This document shows positions 27,814 to 36,481 of a DNA stretch of 64,000 nucleotides, one piece after another. This DNA is from Burkholderia ambifaria AMMD (GTDB lineage: Bacteria; Pseudomonadota; Gammaproteobacteria; Burkholderiales; Burkholderiaceae). The stretch spans positions 1,364,001 through 1,428,000 of the forward strand of contig NC_008390.1 of NCBI RefSeq assembly GCF_000203915.1, in the 5' to 3' direction. Made by a program: the position numbers and the translations under genes. How positions within the stretch are numbered: position 1 is the first letter of the stretch; each line of letters begins with the position of its first letter. Below the pieces are notes generated by a model. That model did not search any database. It was not told the origin of the DNA and was given only the letters and a program-made list of their open reading frames with translations.

Positions 27814-28737
27814 TCAGGCCACGGGCAACGCCCACGGCGCGTGCGCGAAGTGGTCGGCGAGGAACTCGAGCAGCACCGTCACGCGTGCGGCGCGCAGCAT
27901 GCCGGGCGGCGTGACGAGGTTGACGTTGACGTCGGCGATTTTCCACTCGGGCATCACTTCCTCGAGCTCGCCGCTCTGCAGCGCGTCCCACGCGAGGAAC
28001 TCGGGCTGCAGCGCGAGGCCGTGACCGGCGAGGAGTGCAGGGGCGATCACGTCGGCATTGTTGGTGCGGATGCGTCCCTGCACGGACACGCCGACATCCT
28101 CGCCCGAAGCCGGATTGCGAAAGCGCCAGTGCTCGGGCGTCGGCAGATTCGTGTAGGTGAGGCACACGTGCTGTTCGAGGTCGCGCGGATGCGTCGGGCG
28201 GCCACGCCGCTCGAGATACGCGGGCGATGCGACGAGCGGACGGCGCACCGCGCACAGGCGGCGCGAGCGCAGCGACGAATCGCTCAGCTCGGCGATGCGG
28301 ATCGCGATGTCGAACCCGCCGGACACGATGTCGACGATGTTGTCGGTCAGCACGAGGTCGATGTCGACGCGCGGATAGCGTTCGAGAAACGCGGGCAGTA
28401 GCGGCGACAGATGGCGCAGCCCGAACGACATCGGCGCGTTCACGCGCACGAGGCCGTGCGGTTCAAGCGCTTGCGCGCAGGCCTCGCTCTCGATCAGTTC
28501 CGCATCGGCGAGCAGGCGGATCGCGCGGTCGCGCAGCAGCTCGCCGGTCGGCGTGAGCGACAGTTTGCGCGACGTGCGGTACAGCAGCATCGCGCCGAGG
28601 CGTTTTTCGAGGCGCGCGATGGCCTTCGACACGGTCGGTTGCGAGATGCCGAGCAGTTCCGCGGCTTTCGCGAACGAACCGGTCTCCGCGACGCGCGCGA
28701 AGATGGCCCAGGCTTCGAGATCAGGAAGATGTTGCAT
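27814..28737 (-). CDS. LysR-type transcriptional regulator
   Basis: 307 residues from the ATG at 28737. A longer frame to 28788 adds a cysteine-rich stretch unlike the family and is rejected. The N-terminal winged helix-turn-helix is clear: [20 protein letters not shown], then [16 protein letters not shown]. The rest is the usual effector-binding domain. It is divergent from the XapX-amidohydrolase-DoxX-porin cluster, with 101 bases between starts, so it probably controls that cluster and perhaps itself. Confidence 0.9.
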   Translation of the reverse strand: MQHLPDLEAWAIFARVAETGSFAKAAELLGISQPTVSKAIARLEKRLGAMLLYRTSRKLSLTPTGELLRDRAIRLLADAELIESEACAQALEPHGLVRVNAPMSFGLRHLSPLLPAFLERYPRVDIDLVLTDNIVDIVSGGFDIAIRIAELSDSSLRSRRLCAVRRPLVASPAYLERRGRPTHPRDLEQHVCLTYTNLPTPEHWRFRNPASGEDVGVSVQGRIRTNNADVIAPALLAGHGLALQPEFLAWDALQSGELEEVMPEWKIADVNVNLVTPPGMLRAARVTVLLEFLADHFAHAPWALPVA

Positions 28738-28759
28738 GGCCGGACAGGGTGACAGAGAA

Positions 28760-28785
28760 GCGAAGAGGAAGCGAAGGCAGCGAAG
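28760..28785 (+). repeat. Three GCGAAG repeats in the LysR/XapX intergenic region
   Basis: GCGAAG occurs at 28760-28765, 28771-28776 and 28780-28785, spaced 11 and 9 bases, about one helical turn. They lie between the divergent starts, where a LysR-family site is expected, and beside GCAT-N12-ATGC (28785-28804). Assignment as an operator is tentative. Confidence 0.3.
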
Positions 28786-28838
28786 CATGCGGCCGACGCG
28801 ATGCGGGTCATTCTAATCCGGTCGGGAGAAAAATCGTT

Positions 28839-29006
28839 ATGGAATCTTATCTATCGTCGTTGGCGGCCGGCCTGCTGATCGGCGTCGTGTACAGCGTGAT
28901 CAAGGTGCGCTCGCCGGCGCCGCCGCTGATCGCACTGATCGGCCTTGCCGGCATGCTGGTCGGCGCGCAGGCCATCGGGCCCGTGCGTCACTGGCTCGGC
29001 TTCTGA
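28839..29006 (+). CDS. XapX domain (DUF1427) small membrane protein
   Basis: 55 residues from the ATG at 28839, preceded by GGGAGA; an upstream frame start at 28749 is rejected because it reads into the divergent regulatory region. It consists almost entirely of the XapX domain: two hydrophobic helices and the core KVRSPAPPLIALIGLAGMLVG. It is the first gene of a LysR-linked cluster and ends 19 bases before the amidohydrolase start. Function unknown. Confidence 0.75.
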   Translation: MESYLSSLAAGLLIGVVYSVIKVRSPAPPLIALIGLAGMLVGAQAIGPVRHWLGF

Positions 29007-29025
29007 CTGTTTCGAGGACATGTTA

Positions 29026-30918
29026 ATGAGCGCAACCGATACCCAACCGGATCTGATCCTGCACAACGGGCGCATCACGACGCTCGATCGTGCGAACCCC
29101 GTCGCCACCGCGGTGGCGATCAAGGACGGCCGCTTCGTCGCGGTCGGCAGCAACGCGGACGTGATGCCGCTCGCGGGCCGCGCAACGAAGGTCGTCGACC
29201 TCGACGGCCGCGCGGTGCTGCCGGGCCTGACCGACAACCATACGCACGTGATTCGCGGCGGCCTGAACTACAACATGGAGCTGCGCTGGGACGGCGTGCG
29301 CTCGCTCGCCGTCGCGATGGAGATGCTGCGGCAGCAGGTCGCGATCACGCCCGCGCCGCAATGGGTGCGCGTGGTCGGCGGCTTCACCGAACATCAGTTT
29401 GCCGAGAAGCGCCTGCCGACGATCGACGAGCTCAATGCGGCCGCGCCCGATACGCCGGTGTTCATCCTGCACCTGTACGATCGCGCGCTGCTGAACGCGG
29501 CCGCGCTGCGCGTCGTCGGCTATACGAAGGACACGCCGGAGCCGCCGGGCGGCACGATCCTGCGCGACGCCGCGGGCAACCCGACGGGCCTGCTGCTCGC
29601 GAACCCGAACGCGACGATCCTCTACGCGACGCTCGCGAAGGGTCCGAAGCTGCCGTTCGAGTACCAGTACAACTCGACGCGCCACTTCATGCGCGAGCTG
29701 AACCGGCTCGGCGTGACGGGCGTGATCGACGCGGGCGGCGGCTCGCAGAACTACCCCGACGATTACGAAGTGATCCGCCAGCTGCACGACGCGGGCGAGA
29801 TGACGATCCGCATCGCGTACAACCTGTTCACGCAGAAGCCGAACGCGGAGAAGGAAGACTTCGTGAACTGGACGAAGAGCGTCAAGTATCACGACGGCAC
29901 CGACTACTTCCGCCACAACGGCGCGGGCGAGATGCTGGTGTTTTCCGCGGCCGACTTCGAGGACTTCCGCGTCGCGCGTCCGGATCTGCCCGCGCAGATG
30001 GAGGACGATCTCGAAGGCGTCGTGCGCGTGCTCGCGCAGAACCGCTGGCCGTGGCGCATGCATGCGACCTACGACGAAACGATCAGCCGCGCGCTCGACG
30101 TGTTCGAGAAGGTCAACGAGGACATCCCGCTCGAAGGGCTGAACTGGTTCTTCGATCACGCGGAAACGATCTCCGAGCGATCGATGGACCGGATCGCGGC
30201 GCTCGGCGGCGGCATCGCGGTGCAGCACCGGATGGCGTATCAGGGCGAGTATTTCGTCGAGCGTTATGGCGCGCAGGCGGCCGAGGCGACGCCGCCGGTC
30301 GCGAAGATGCTGTCCAAGGGCATCAAGGTGTCGGCCGGCACGGACGCGACGCGGGTGGCGTCGTACAACCCGTGGGTGTCGCTCGCGTGGCTCGTGACGG
30401 GCAAGACGGTCGGCGGCACGCGCCTGTATCCGCAGCGCAACCTGCTCGATCGCGAAACCGCGCTGCGCATGTGGACCGAGTACGTGACGTGGTTCTCGAA
30501 CGAAGTGGGCAAGAAGGGCCGCATCGCGGTCGGGCAGTTGGCAGACCTGATGGTCCCCGACCGCGATTTCTTCACGTGCGCGGAGGACGATATCGCCGAC
30601 ACGACCGCGTTGCTGACGGTGGTCGGCGGGCGGATCGTGTGGGGTGCCGGGCCGTTCGCGTCGCACGATATGCCGATTCCGCCGGCGATGCCGGACTGGT
30701 CGCCGGTGCGCGCGTACGGCGGCTATGGCGGCTGGGGCGCGACGCAGCGCGAGGGCGCGCCGCTGCAGCGCGCAGCAGCGGCCGCTGCCGCGTGCGGTTG
30801 TTCGACCGCGTGCGGGATGCACGGCCACGCACATGCGAACGCATGGGGCCGCACGTTGCCGACGTCGGACGCGAAGGGCTTCTGGGGCGCGTTCGGCTGT
30901 TCGTGCTGGGCGGTCTGA
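29026..30918 (+). CDS. YtcJ-like metal-dependent amidohydrolase with Cys/His-rich tail
   Basis: 630 residues; GAGGA lies nine bases before the ATG. It has an N-terminal composite beta domain, the metal-binding TDNHTHV motif, later FDHAET and SAGTDATR segments, and a C-terminal GQLADLMVPDRD strand, as in the amidohydrolase_3/YtcJ family, which hydrolyses C-N bonds of unknown substrates. Unusually, the last 45 residues are Ala-, Cys- and His-rich (ACGCSTACGMHGHAHAN, then FGCSCWAV), resembling a metal-binding or anchoring tail. DoxX follows after one base. Confidence 0.85.
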   Translation: MSATDTQPDLILHNGRITTLDRANPVATAVAIKDGRFVAVGSNADVMPLAGRATKVVDLDGRAVLPGLTDNHTHVIRGGLNYNMELRWDGVRSLAVAMEMLRQQVAITPAPQWVRVVGGFTEHQFAEKRLPTIDELNAAAPDTPVFILHLYDRALLNAAALRVVGYTKDTPEPPGGTILRDAAGNPTGLLLANPNATILYATLAKGPKLPFEYQYNSTRHFMRELNRLGVTGVIDAGGGSQNYPDDYEVIRQLHDAGEMTIRIAYNLFTQKPNAEKEDFVNWTKSVKYHDGTDYFRHNGAGEMLVFSAADFEDFRVARPDLPAQMEDDLEGVVRVLAQNRWPWRMHATYDETISRALDVFEKVNEDIPLEGLNWFFDHAETISERSMDRIAALGGGIAVQHRMAYQGEYFVERYGAQAAEATPPVAKMLSKGIKVSAGTDATRVASYNPWVSLAWLVTGKTVGGTRLYPQRNLLDRETALRMWTEYVTWFSNEVGKKGRIAVGQLADLMVPDRDFFTCAEDDIADTTALLTVVGGRIVWGAGPFASHDMPIPPAMPDWSPVRAYGGYGGWGATQREGAPLQRAAAAAAACGCSTACGMHGHAHANAWGRTLPTSDAKGFWGAFGCSCWAV

Positions 30919-30919
30919 C

Positions 30920-31366
30920 ATGACGACCCTGACCGGCCGATGTAGCCCCGGGTGGATTCGCGCGCTTCTTTCCCAGCCATGGGTCGGCGCGCTGGTTCGG
31001 CTCGCGCTCGTTTCCGCGTTCCTGATCGGCGGGGTGAACAAGGCGATGCACTTCGGCGATGCGATCGCGGAGCAGGCGCATTTCGGCCTGCACCCGCCCG
31101 CGCTGTGGGCGGCGCTGGCGATTGCGGTCGAGATCGGCGGCTCGCTGTGCGTGGTGTTTCGCCGCTTCACGTGGCTCGGCGCGGGCAGCCTCGGGATGCT
31201 GACGCTGGTCGCGATGGTCGTGGCGAACGATTTCTGGAATCGCTCGGGCGCCGACCATTTCATGGCGCTGAACAGCTTTTTTGAGCATCTCGGGCTGATC
31301 GCGGCACTCGTGCTCGCGACCATCGTCGACGATGCGCGGCAACTGGCCGACAACGGCCGCGTGTGA
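30920..31366 (+). CDS. DoxX family membrane protein
   Basis: 148 residues with four predicted membrane helices, including SAFLIGGVNKAMHFGDA and the paired acidic and aromatic residues of the DoxX/DUF417-like fold. DoxX proteins are small inner-membrane proteins, some linked to sulfur or redox functions. One base separates it from the amidohydrolase stop, so the two are almost certainly co-translated. No enzymatic residues can be assigned. Confidence 0.8.
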   Translation: MTTLTGRCSPGWIRALLSQPWVGALVRLALVSAFLIGGVNKAMHFGDAIAEQAHFGLHPPALWAALAIAVEIGGSLCVVFRRFTWLGAGSLGMLTLVAMVVANDFWNRSGADHFMALNSFFEHLGLIAALVLATIVDDARQLADNGRV

Positions 31367-31419
31367 CCGGGATTGCCCAAGCCGATCCATCCTCTGATCA
31401 AACAACAAGGACCTCCGTT

Positions 31420-32334
31420 ATGAAAACCCTTCGTTCCGCGCTGCTGGCGCTGACGATTGCCTGCGGTCTCGTCGCCGCGCCCGCCGCGTTCGCGAAACCG
31501 CCGGTGCCGCCCGCGGTCACGCCGACGCTGGCCGTCGGTCCGCAGTACGACACCACGCACGTGTGCGTCGCGCCGGAAGATTTCGACCGCTTTACCGACA
31601 GCTTCGTCGCGACGTTCGGCGGCAAGAAGTCGAAGCAGGGCGTGTTCCAGGTCACGCCGACGCCGAGCCAGACGATGTCGCAGCTCGTGCTCACGCCGGT
31701 CGGCACGGTGTCGGTGTTCGGCTTCAAGACGCCCATCCCGTATCCGTTCTGCGGGGAGCGCACCGGTTATCTCGTCACCGACATGGACGTCGCGGTGAAG
31801 TCGGCGCGTGAGCACGGCGCGGACGTGATCGTCGACACGTTCCCCGATCCGATCGGCCGCGACGCGATCATCGCGTGGACGGGCGGCGTGAAGATGCAGC
31901 TCTACTGGCATACCCAGGCGCCGCACTACGACGCGTTGCAGACCATTCCCGAGAATCGCGTGTACGTGTCGCCGCAAAGCGTGCGCAAGTTCGTGCACGA
32001 CTTCGTGAAGTTCTCGAAGGGCAAGGTCGTGTCCGACAACCTGAAGGCGCCGGGCGTCGAGATCGGTCGTCCGAACGACACGTTCCGCCGCATCCGCATC
32101 GAATCGGGCTTCGGCAAGATGACCGTGCTCGTGACGGACGGTAGCCTGCCGTACCCGTTCGGGCGCGAGATGACCGGCTACGAAGTGCCTGACCTCGCCG
32201 CAACGCTGAAGAAGGCCGAAGCCGCCGGCGTGACCGTGCTCGTGCCGCCGTTCGCATCGGACGGCCGCGACGCGGCGCTCGTGCAGTTCCCGGGTGGCTA
32301 CGTCGCCGAGATCCACGCGAGCGCGGCGCGATGA
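31420..32334 (+). CDS. Exported glyoxalase/VOC-fold protein
   Basis: 304 residues with a clear signal peptide (MKTLRSALLALTIACGLVAA, cleavage after AFA-KP). The mature part contains two repeats of a vicinal-oxygen-chelate type module: HVCVAPEDFDRFTDSFVATFGG and a C-terminal half ending in PGGYVAEIHA. VOC proteins bind metals and act on lactones, diols or toxins; a periplasmic member in a catabolic cluster is unusual. The start is preceded by AAGGA. It overlaps the next gene by four bases (ATGA). Confidence 0.75.
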   Translation: MKTLRSALLALTIACGLVAAPAAFAKPPVPPAVTPTLAVGPQYDTTHVCVAPEDFDRFTDSFVATFGGKKSKQGVFQVTPTPSQTMSQLVLTPVGTVSVFGFKTPIPYPFCGERTGYLVTDMDVAVKSAREHGADVIVDTFPDPIGRDAIIAWTGGVKMQLYWHTQAPHYDALQTIPENRVYVSPQSVRKFVHDFVKFSKGKVVSDNLKAPGVEIGRPNDTFRRIRIESGFGKMTVLVTDGSLPYPFGREMTGYEVPDLAATLKKAEAAGVTVLVPPFASDGRDAALVQFPGGYVAEIHASAAR

Positions 32335-33026
32335 AGCACGAGGACACGATCCTTGCCGCGGTGGCCGGCTTCGTCGACACGCTGAGCTTCGTCGCGCTGT
32401 TCGGGCTGTTCACCGCACACGTGACCGGCAACTTCGTGCTGATCGGCGCGGGCATCGCGGGCTTCGGCCAGGGCGTGGTGCTGAAGCTCAGCGTGTTTCC
32501 CGCGTTCGTGTGCGGCGTCGTCGCGGCGAGCCTGATCGCGCGGTCGATGTCCGGGCGGCCCGGCTGGCAGGGCACGCGCGCACTGCACACGGTGCAGGCC
32601 GTGCTGCTGCTCGGCTTCTGCCTGGCCGGCCTGTGGGCGACGCCCGTCACGCAATCCGACAGCCTGCCGGTGCTCGTGGCCGGCATCGTCGGTACGTTCG
32701 CGATGGGCGTGCAGAACGCGCATCCGCGCGTGATGGCGCGCGCCGGCGTGCCGAACACGGTGATGACGGGCAACGTCACGCAGGCGATCCTCGATGTCGT
32801 CGATCTGCTGTCGGCCGGCACGACGGACAGCGCCCGCGTGGCCGCGCGCGCACGCTTCGGCAAGATGCTGCCGGCGATCGTCGCGTTCGCGCTCGGCGCG
32901 GCCGGCGGTGCGCTCGGGTTCCGTTACATCGGCTTTGCGGCGCTGCTCGCGCCGGTGTGCGCGCTGGCGACGCTTGCGCTGGGTTCGTCACAAGCGGCCG
33001 CGCCGGCCACGCAGGAGCGCGCATGA
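32331..33026 (+). CDS. DUF1275 (YoaK-type) membrane protein
   Basis: 231 residues, about six membrane helices. The DUF1275 features are present: AGFVDTLSFVALFGLFTAHVTGNF near the N-terminus, then GVQNAHPRVMARAGVPNTVMTGN. Transport is suspected for the family, but no substrate is established. It is coupled by ATGA overlaps to the exported VOC protein upstream and the porin downstream. Confidence 0.85.
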   Translation: MKHEDTILAAVAGFVDTLSFVALFGLFTAHVTGNFVLIGAGIAGFGQGVVLKLSVFPAFVCGVVAASLIARSMSGRPGWQGTRALHTVQAVLLLGFCLAGLWATPVTQSDSLPVLVAGIVGTFAMGVQNAHPRVMARAGVPNTVMTGNVTQAILDVVDLLSAGTTDSARVAARARFGKMLPAIVAFALGAAGGALGFRYIGFAALLAPVCALATLALGSSQAAAPATQERA

Positions 33027-34567
33027 TCGGGCGAGAGGCGGGCAGGCACCGGACACGTCACGGCCGCCGCTTCGCGCGGGCCGCACGCCTGTCGATCGTC
33101 GCGGGGCTGTTGGTCGCGGGCGCCGACGCGGCGTTCGCGCAGACGCCGGCAGCATCGACCTCGACGCCGGCGCAAGAACCGGCGCCGGCTTCGACTGCGC
33201 CATCGGTTTCTACATCGGCAACGACACCCGTGGCGACCACTGCATCGACCTGCACGGCCAAGCGGCCGACGGTGCTGTTCAACCGCTGGCAGGAAGACTG
33301 GTCGGTGCTCGCGAATCCGTGTGTGCCGCGCGCGCCGCTCGACGGGCTGAAATACATTCCGCTCGGCAATGATCCGTCATCCTATCTTTCGCTCGGCGTG
33401 AACCTGCGCGAGCGGCTGGAGACCAACGACGCGCCGCTGTTCGGGATCGGCTCCGCGCAATCGGATACCTACCTGATCCAGCGCGTCGAGGTGCATGCCG
33501 ATGCGCATCTCGGCCAGCACTGGCAGTTCTTCGTGCAATTGCAGGACGCGCGCGCGTTCGGCAAGAACACGGTGTCGCCGGTCGACCGGAACCCGCTCGA
33601 TCTCGAGCAGGCGTTCGCGACCTACACGGGTGAGCTCGGCGGCGGCACGGTCAAGGTCCGCGTCGGCCGGCAGGAGATGGCGTTCGACTTGCAGCGCTTC
33701 ATCGCCGCGCGCGACGGCCCGAACGTGCGGCAATCGTTCGATGCGGTGTGGGCCGATTACGAATACGGGAAGTGGCGCTTCATCGGCTATGCGACGCAGC
33801 CGGTGCAGAACCGCAACGCATCCGATTTCGACGACGTGTCCAATCGCAATCTCACGTTCAGCGGCTTGCGCTTCGAGCGGCAGTCGATCGGGCCGGGCGA
33901 CCTGTCCGGCTACTGGTCGCGGTACAACCGCAAGAACGCGCGCTTTCTCGATGCGAGCGGCCCCGAGCATCGCGACGTGTGGGATCTGCGCTACTCGGGC
34001 ACGCAGGGCCGTTTCGACTGGGATCTCGAGACGATGCTGCAGAGCGGGACGGTCGGCAACAACACGATCGGCGCGTGGGCCGTCGGCTCGATCGCGGGCT
34101 ACAAGCTCGACATGCCGTGGTCCCCACGTGTTGCGCTCCAGGTCGATGCGGCATCGGGCGACCGGCATCCGCACGACGGCCGCGTCGGCACCTTCAACCC
34201 GCTGTTTCCGAACGGCTATTACTTCACGCTGGCCGGCTTCACGGGCTACTCGAACCTGATCCACGTGAAGCCGTCGGTGACGCTGAAGCCGGCGCCGAAC
34301 CTGTCGCTGCTCGGCGCACTCGGCTTCCAGTGGCGCGAGACGACCGGCGACGCCGTCTATCAGCAGGCGAACGTCGCGGTGCCTGGCACCGCCGGCAAGG
34401 GCGGCTCATGGACGGGGATGTACGTGCAGCTGCGCGCGGACTGGACGATCGCCGCGAACCTGATCGGCGCGGTCGAGGCCGTGCATTTCCAGGTCGGCGA
34501 CGCGATCCGGCAGGCGGGCGGGCACAACGCGGACTACGTCGGTGTTGAGCTGAAGTATGGGTGGTAG
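33023..34567 (+). CDS. Alginate-export-type outer-membrane porin
   Basis: 514 residues. Signal peptide ending near AAFAQ-TP, a Thr/Ala/Pro linker, then a beta-barrel with many alternating strands, RVGRQEMAF, YWSRYNRKNARF and a C-terminal VGVELKYGW with terminal aromatic. This fits the alginate_exp/AlgE-like barrel family, used for export of polymer or uptake of small acidic molecules. In a LysR-linked cluster with hydrolases it is more likely an uptake porin. It is last in the cluster and followed by a terminator. Confidence 0.8.
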   Translation: MIGREAGRHRTRHGRRFARAARLSIVAGLLVAGADAAFAQTPAASTSTPAQEPAPASTAPSVSTSATTPVATTASTCTAKRPTVLFNRWQEDWSVLANPCVPRAPLDGLKYIPLGNDPSSYLSLGVNLRERLETNDAPLFGIGSAQSDTYLIQRVEVHADAHLGQHWQFFVQLQDARAFGKNTVSPVDRNPLDLEQAFATYTGELGGGTVKVRVGRQEMAFDLQRFIAARDGPNVRQSFDAVWADYEYGKWRFIGYATQPVQNRNASDFDDVSNRNLTFSGLRFERQSIGPGDLSGYWSRYNRKNARFLDASGPEHRDVWDLRYSGTQGRFDWDLETMLQSGTVGNNTIGAWAVGSIAGYKLDMPWSPRVALQVDAASGDRHPHDGRVGTFNPLFPNGYYFTLAGFTGYSNLIHVKPSVTLKPAPNLSLLGALGFQWRETTGDAVYQQANVAVPGTAGKGGSWTGMYVQLRADWTIAANLIGAVEAVHFQVGDAIRQAGGHNADYVGVELKYGW

Positions 34568-34585
34568 CGCGCACGGCGCATGAAA

Positions 34586-34617
34586 AAGGGCGACCCCGCG
34601 TGAGCAGGGTCGCCCTT
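34586..34617 (+). terminator. Bidirectional intrinsic terminator
   Basis: AAGGGCGACCC (34586-34596) and GGGTCGCCCTT (34607-34617) form a perfect 11-pair stem with a ten-base loop. A-rich sequence precedes and TTCGTTCG follows, so it can end both the porin transcript and the convergent acid phosphatase transcript. Confidence 0.75.
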
Positions 34618-34670
34618 CGTTCGTCCGGGCCGGCGGCATGGCCGGCCCGTTCGCGGTGATGGCGATGCCG

Positions 34671-36257
34671 TTACAGGTTCGGCGACAGCGCGAGCGCGTT
34701 CGTCAGGTCGCCCATCGGTTGCGCGCCGTTCGCCTTCAGCGCGTCGTCGCGTTGCTGCAGGCCTGCCAGGCGCGGCAGCGAGAAGCGGCGCGTGATGAAG
34801 CGCAGGATCGACGCGGTGTCGTACTGCGTATGGTCGACGAAACCCTTCTTCGAGAACGGCGACACGATCAGCGCCGGAATCCGCGTGCCCGGGCCCCAGC
34901 GGTCGCCCTTCGGCGGCGCCACGTGATCCCAGAACCCGCCGTTTTCGTCGTACGTGACGACCACGACCATGTTCTTCCACTGCGGGCTCGCCTGCAGGTG
35001 CGCGAGCACGTTCGCGATGTGCTGGTCGCCGCTCGCGACGTCCGTGTAGCCCGGGTGTTCGTTCAGGTTGCCCTGCGGCTTGTAGAACGCGACTTGCGGC
35101 AGCGTGCCCGCGTCGATCGCCTTGAGGAACTCGCTGCCGTCCGTGCCGCCGTCGAGCAGGTGCTGCGCGCGGTTCGTGCTGCCCGGCGCCTGGTTCGCGT
35201 AGTAGTTGAACGGCTGATGGTGCGGCTGGAAGTTCGGCGCCGTCATGTTCGGGCCGTAGATCACGTTCGCGGTGCCGCTCTGCGCGGCCTGCAGCGCCTG
35301 GTTCCACGCACCGCCATACCACGCCCACGACACGCCCGCGTTGTTCAGCAGGTCGCCGATGTTCTGTTGCGTCTGCGGCGGCAGCGTGGTCGGCGCCGAC
35401 GGATCCGCGAGGTTCGCATCGCCGCCCGCCGCGGCCTTGTTGCCGCTCGGCTGGTACGGCGGCTGCATCGTGTTGATCGCGTAGAAGTCCGGCGTCAGGT
35501 TGCCCGAGTTCACGAACTTCGGCGTCCCGTCGAGCGCGGACGCCGGCGAGTTGCTCGCGAGCTGCAGCGACTTGCCGTCGGCGGCGACGGCCGAGATCGA
35601 ACCGGCCGCCGGGCTCTTGTCCGCGTTCGCGTAGAACGGCGCGCACGCGCAGATCAGGTACTGGTGGTTCAGGAACGAGCCGCCGAACGCGCCCATGAAG
35701 AAGTTGTCGGCGAGCGTGAACTGCTGCGCGATCTTCCACAGCGGCAGCTTCGTCGCGTCGGGCGTGTAGTGGCCCATCACGAGACCGCCGGAATCGGCCC
35801 ACGCGGCGAACATGTCGTTCTTGCCGCCGTTGATCTGCATCTGGTTCTCGTAGAAGCGGTGATACAGGTCGCGCGTCGTCACGCTCATCGGCGTGTTGAA
35901 GCCGTTCGGATCATCGATCGCGAACGGCGCGTTCGGCAGGTTGGCCGTCATCGCCTCGGTCACGGCCGGCGTCACGCCCTTCGCGGTCAGGCCGCCCCAG
36001 ACCTTCGGCAGCGTCGCGAGCGGCTGGCCGTTGCGGTCCTTCTGCTGCGCGCTGGCAGCCGTCACGTTCTGCAGGCCGTTAGCGCCCGGAAAGTTGCCGT
36101 ACAGGTTGTCGAAGCTGCGGTTTTCCGCGTAGATCACGACGACGTTCTTCACCGTCGACAGACCTTGCTGCTGTACGTCGTCGCCGCCGCAGGCGGTGAG
36201 GGCGACGGCCGCGGCAATCGCGAGCGGCGTAAAGCGAATCCAGGCGTGGGTTTTCAT
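34671..36257 (-). CDS. AcpA-type acid phosphatase / phosphoesterase lipoprotein
   Basis: 528 residues from the ATG at 36257; one at 36272 places GAGAG too close to be used. The signal peptide ends in the lipobox LTAC-GGD. The phosphoesterase (phospholipase C/AcpA) family motifs are present: VVIYAENRSFDN near the N-terminus, with Glu-Asn-Arg-Ser, and VTYDENGGFWDHVAPP plus PALIVSPFSKKGFVDH near the end. It probably releases phosphate from extracellular or periplasmic esters. It is divergent from a di-haem peroxidase gene; a Pho box array lies between them. Confidence 0.85.
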   Translation of the reverse strand: MKTHAWIRFTPLAIAAAVALTACGGDDVQQQGLSTVKNVVVIYAENRSFDNLYGNFPGANGLQNVTAASAQQKDRNGQPLATLPKVWGGLTAKGVTPAVTEAMTANLPNAPFAIDDPNGFNTPMSVTTRDLYHRFYENQMQINGGKNDMFAAWADSGGLVMGHYTPDATKLPLWKIAQQFTLADNFFMGAFGGSFLNHQYLICACAPFYANADKSPAAGSISAVAADGKSLQLASNSPASALDGTPKFVNSGNLTPDFYAINTMQPPYQPSGNKAAAGGDANLADPSAPTTLPPQTQQNIGDLLNNAGVSWAWYGGAWNQALQAAQSGTANVIYGPNMTAPNFQPHHQPFNYYANQAPGSTNRAQHLLDGGTDGSEFLKAIDAGTLPQVAFYKPQGNLNEHPGYTDVASGDQHIANVLAHLQASPQWKNMVVVVTYDENGGFWDHVAPPKGDRWGPGTRIPALIVSPFSKKGFVDHTQYDTASILRFITRRFSLPRLAGLQQRDDALKANGAQPMGDLTNALALSPNL

Positions 36258-36402
36258 ACGTTCTACTCTCATCTCTCTCTTGTCGCGTGGGGGACCGGAG
36301 CATCCGTGTGCGGCCGGTTCCCGAAGGTGACCGTCGTGTGTCCGGCAGTGCGCATTTTGGGGGCGTGATTTGACAGGCGGGTGTAGGGGTGCTTTCGATT
36401 GC

Positions 36403-36442
36403 CTGTCAGTAGGCCGTCATGGAATGGTCATGCGGCTGACAT
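36403..36442 (+). promoter_or_regulatory. Tandem Pho box (four heptamers at 11-base spacing)
   Basis: CTGTCAG (36403), CCGTCAT (36414), TGGTCAT (36425) and CTGACAT (36436) are all seven bases long and separated by exactly four bases. This matches the PhoB-binding pattern, whose unit consensus is CTGTCAT plus a four-base spacer, repeated twice over. Orientation is toward the peroxidase gene at 36482. I saw no comparable repeat in reverse orientation for the phosphatase gene. Confidence 0.75.
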
Positions 36443-36481
36443 AAACTCCGCCCGCTCATGAACCTACTTTCCGACGAATCG

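Noticed and set aside
36258..36402. A reverse-orientation Pho box for the acid phosphatase gene
   Set aside because: Only a single TGACAG half-site near 36371 is present, without a second unit at 11 bases.
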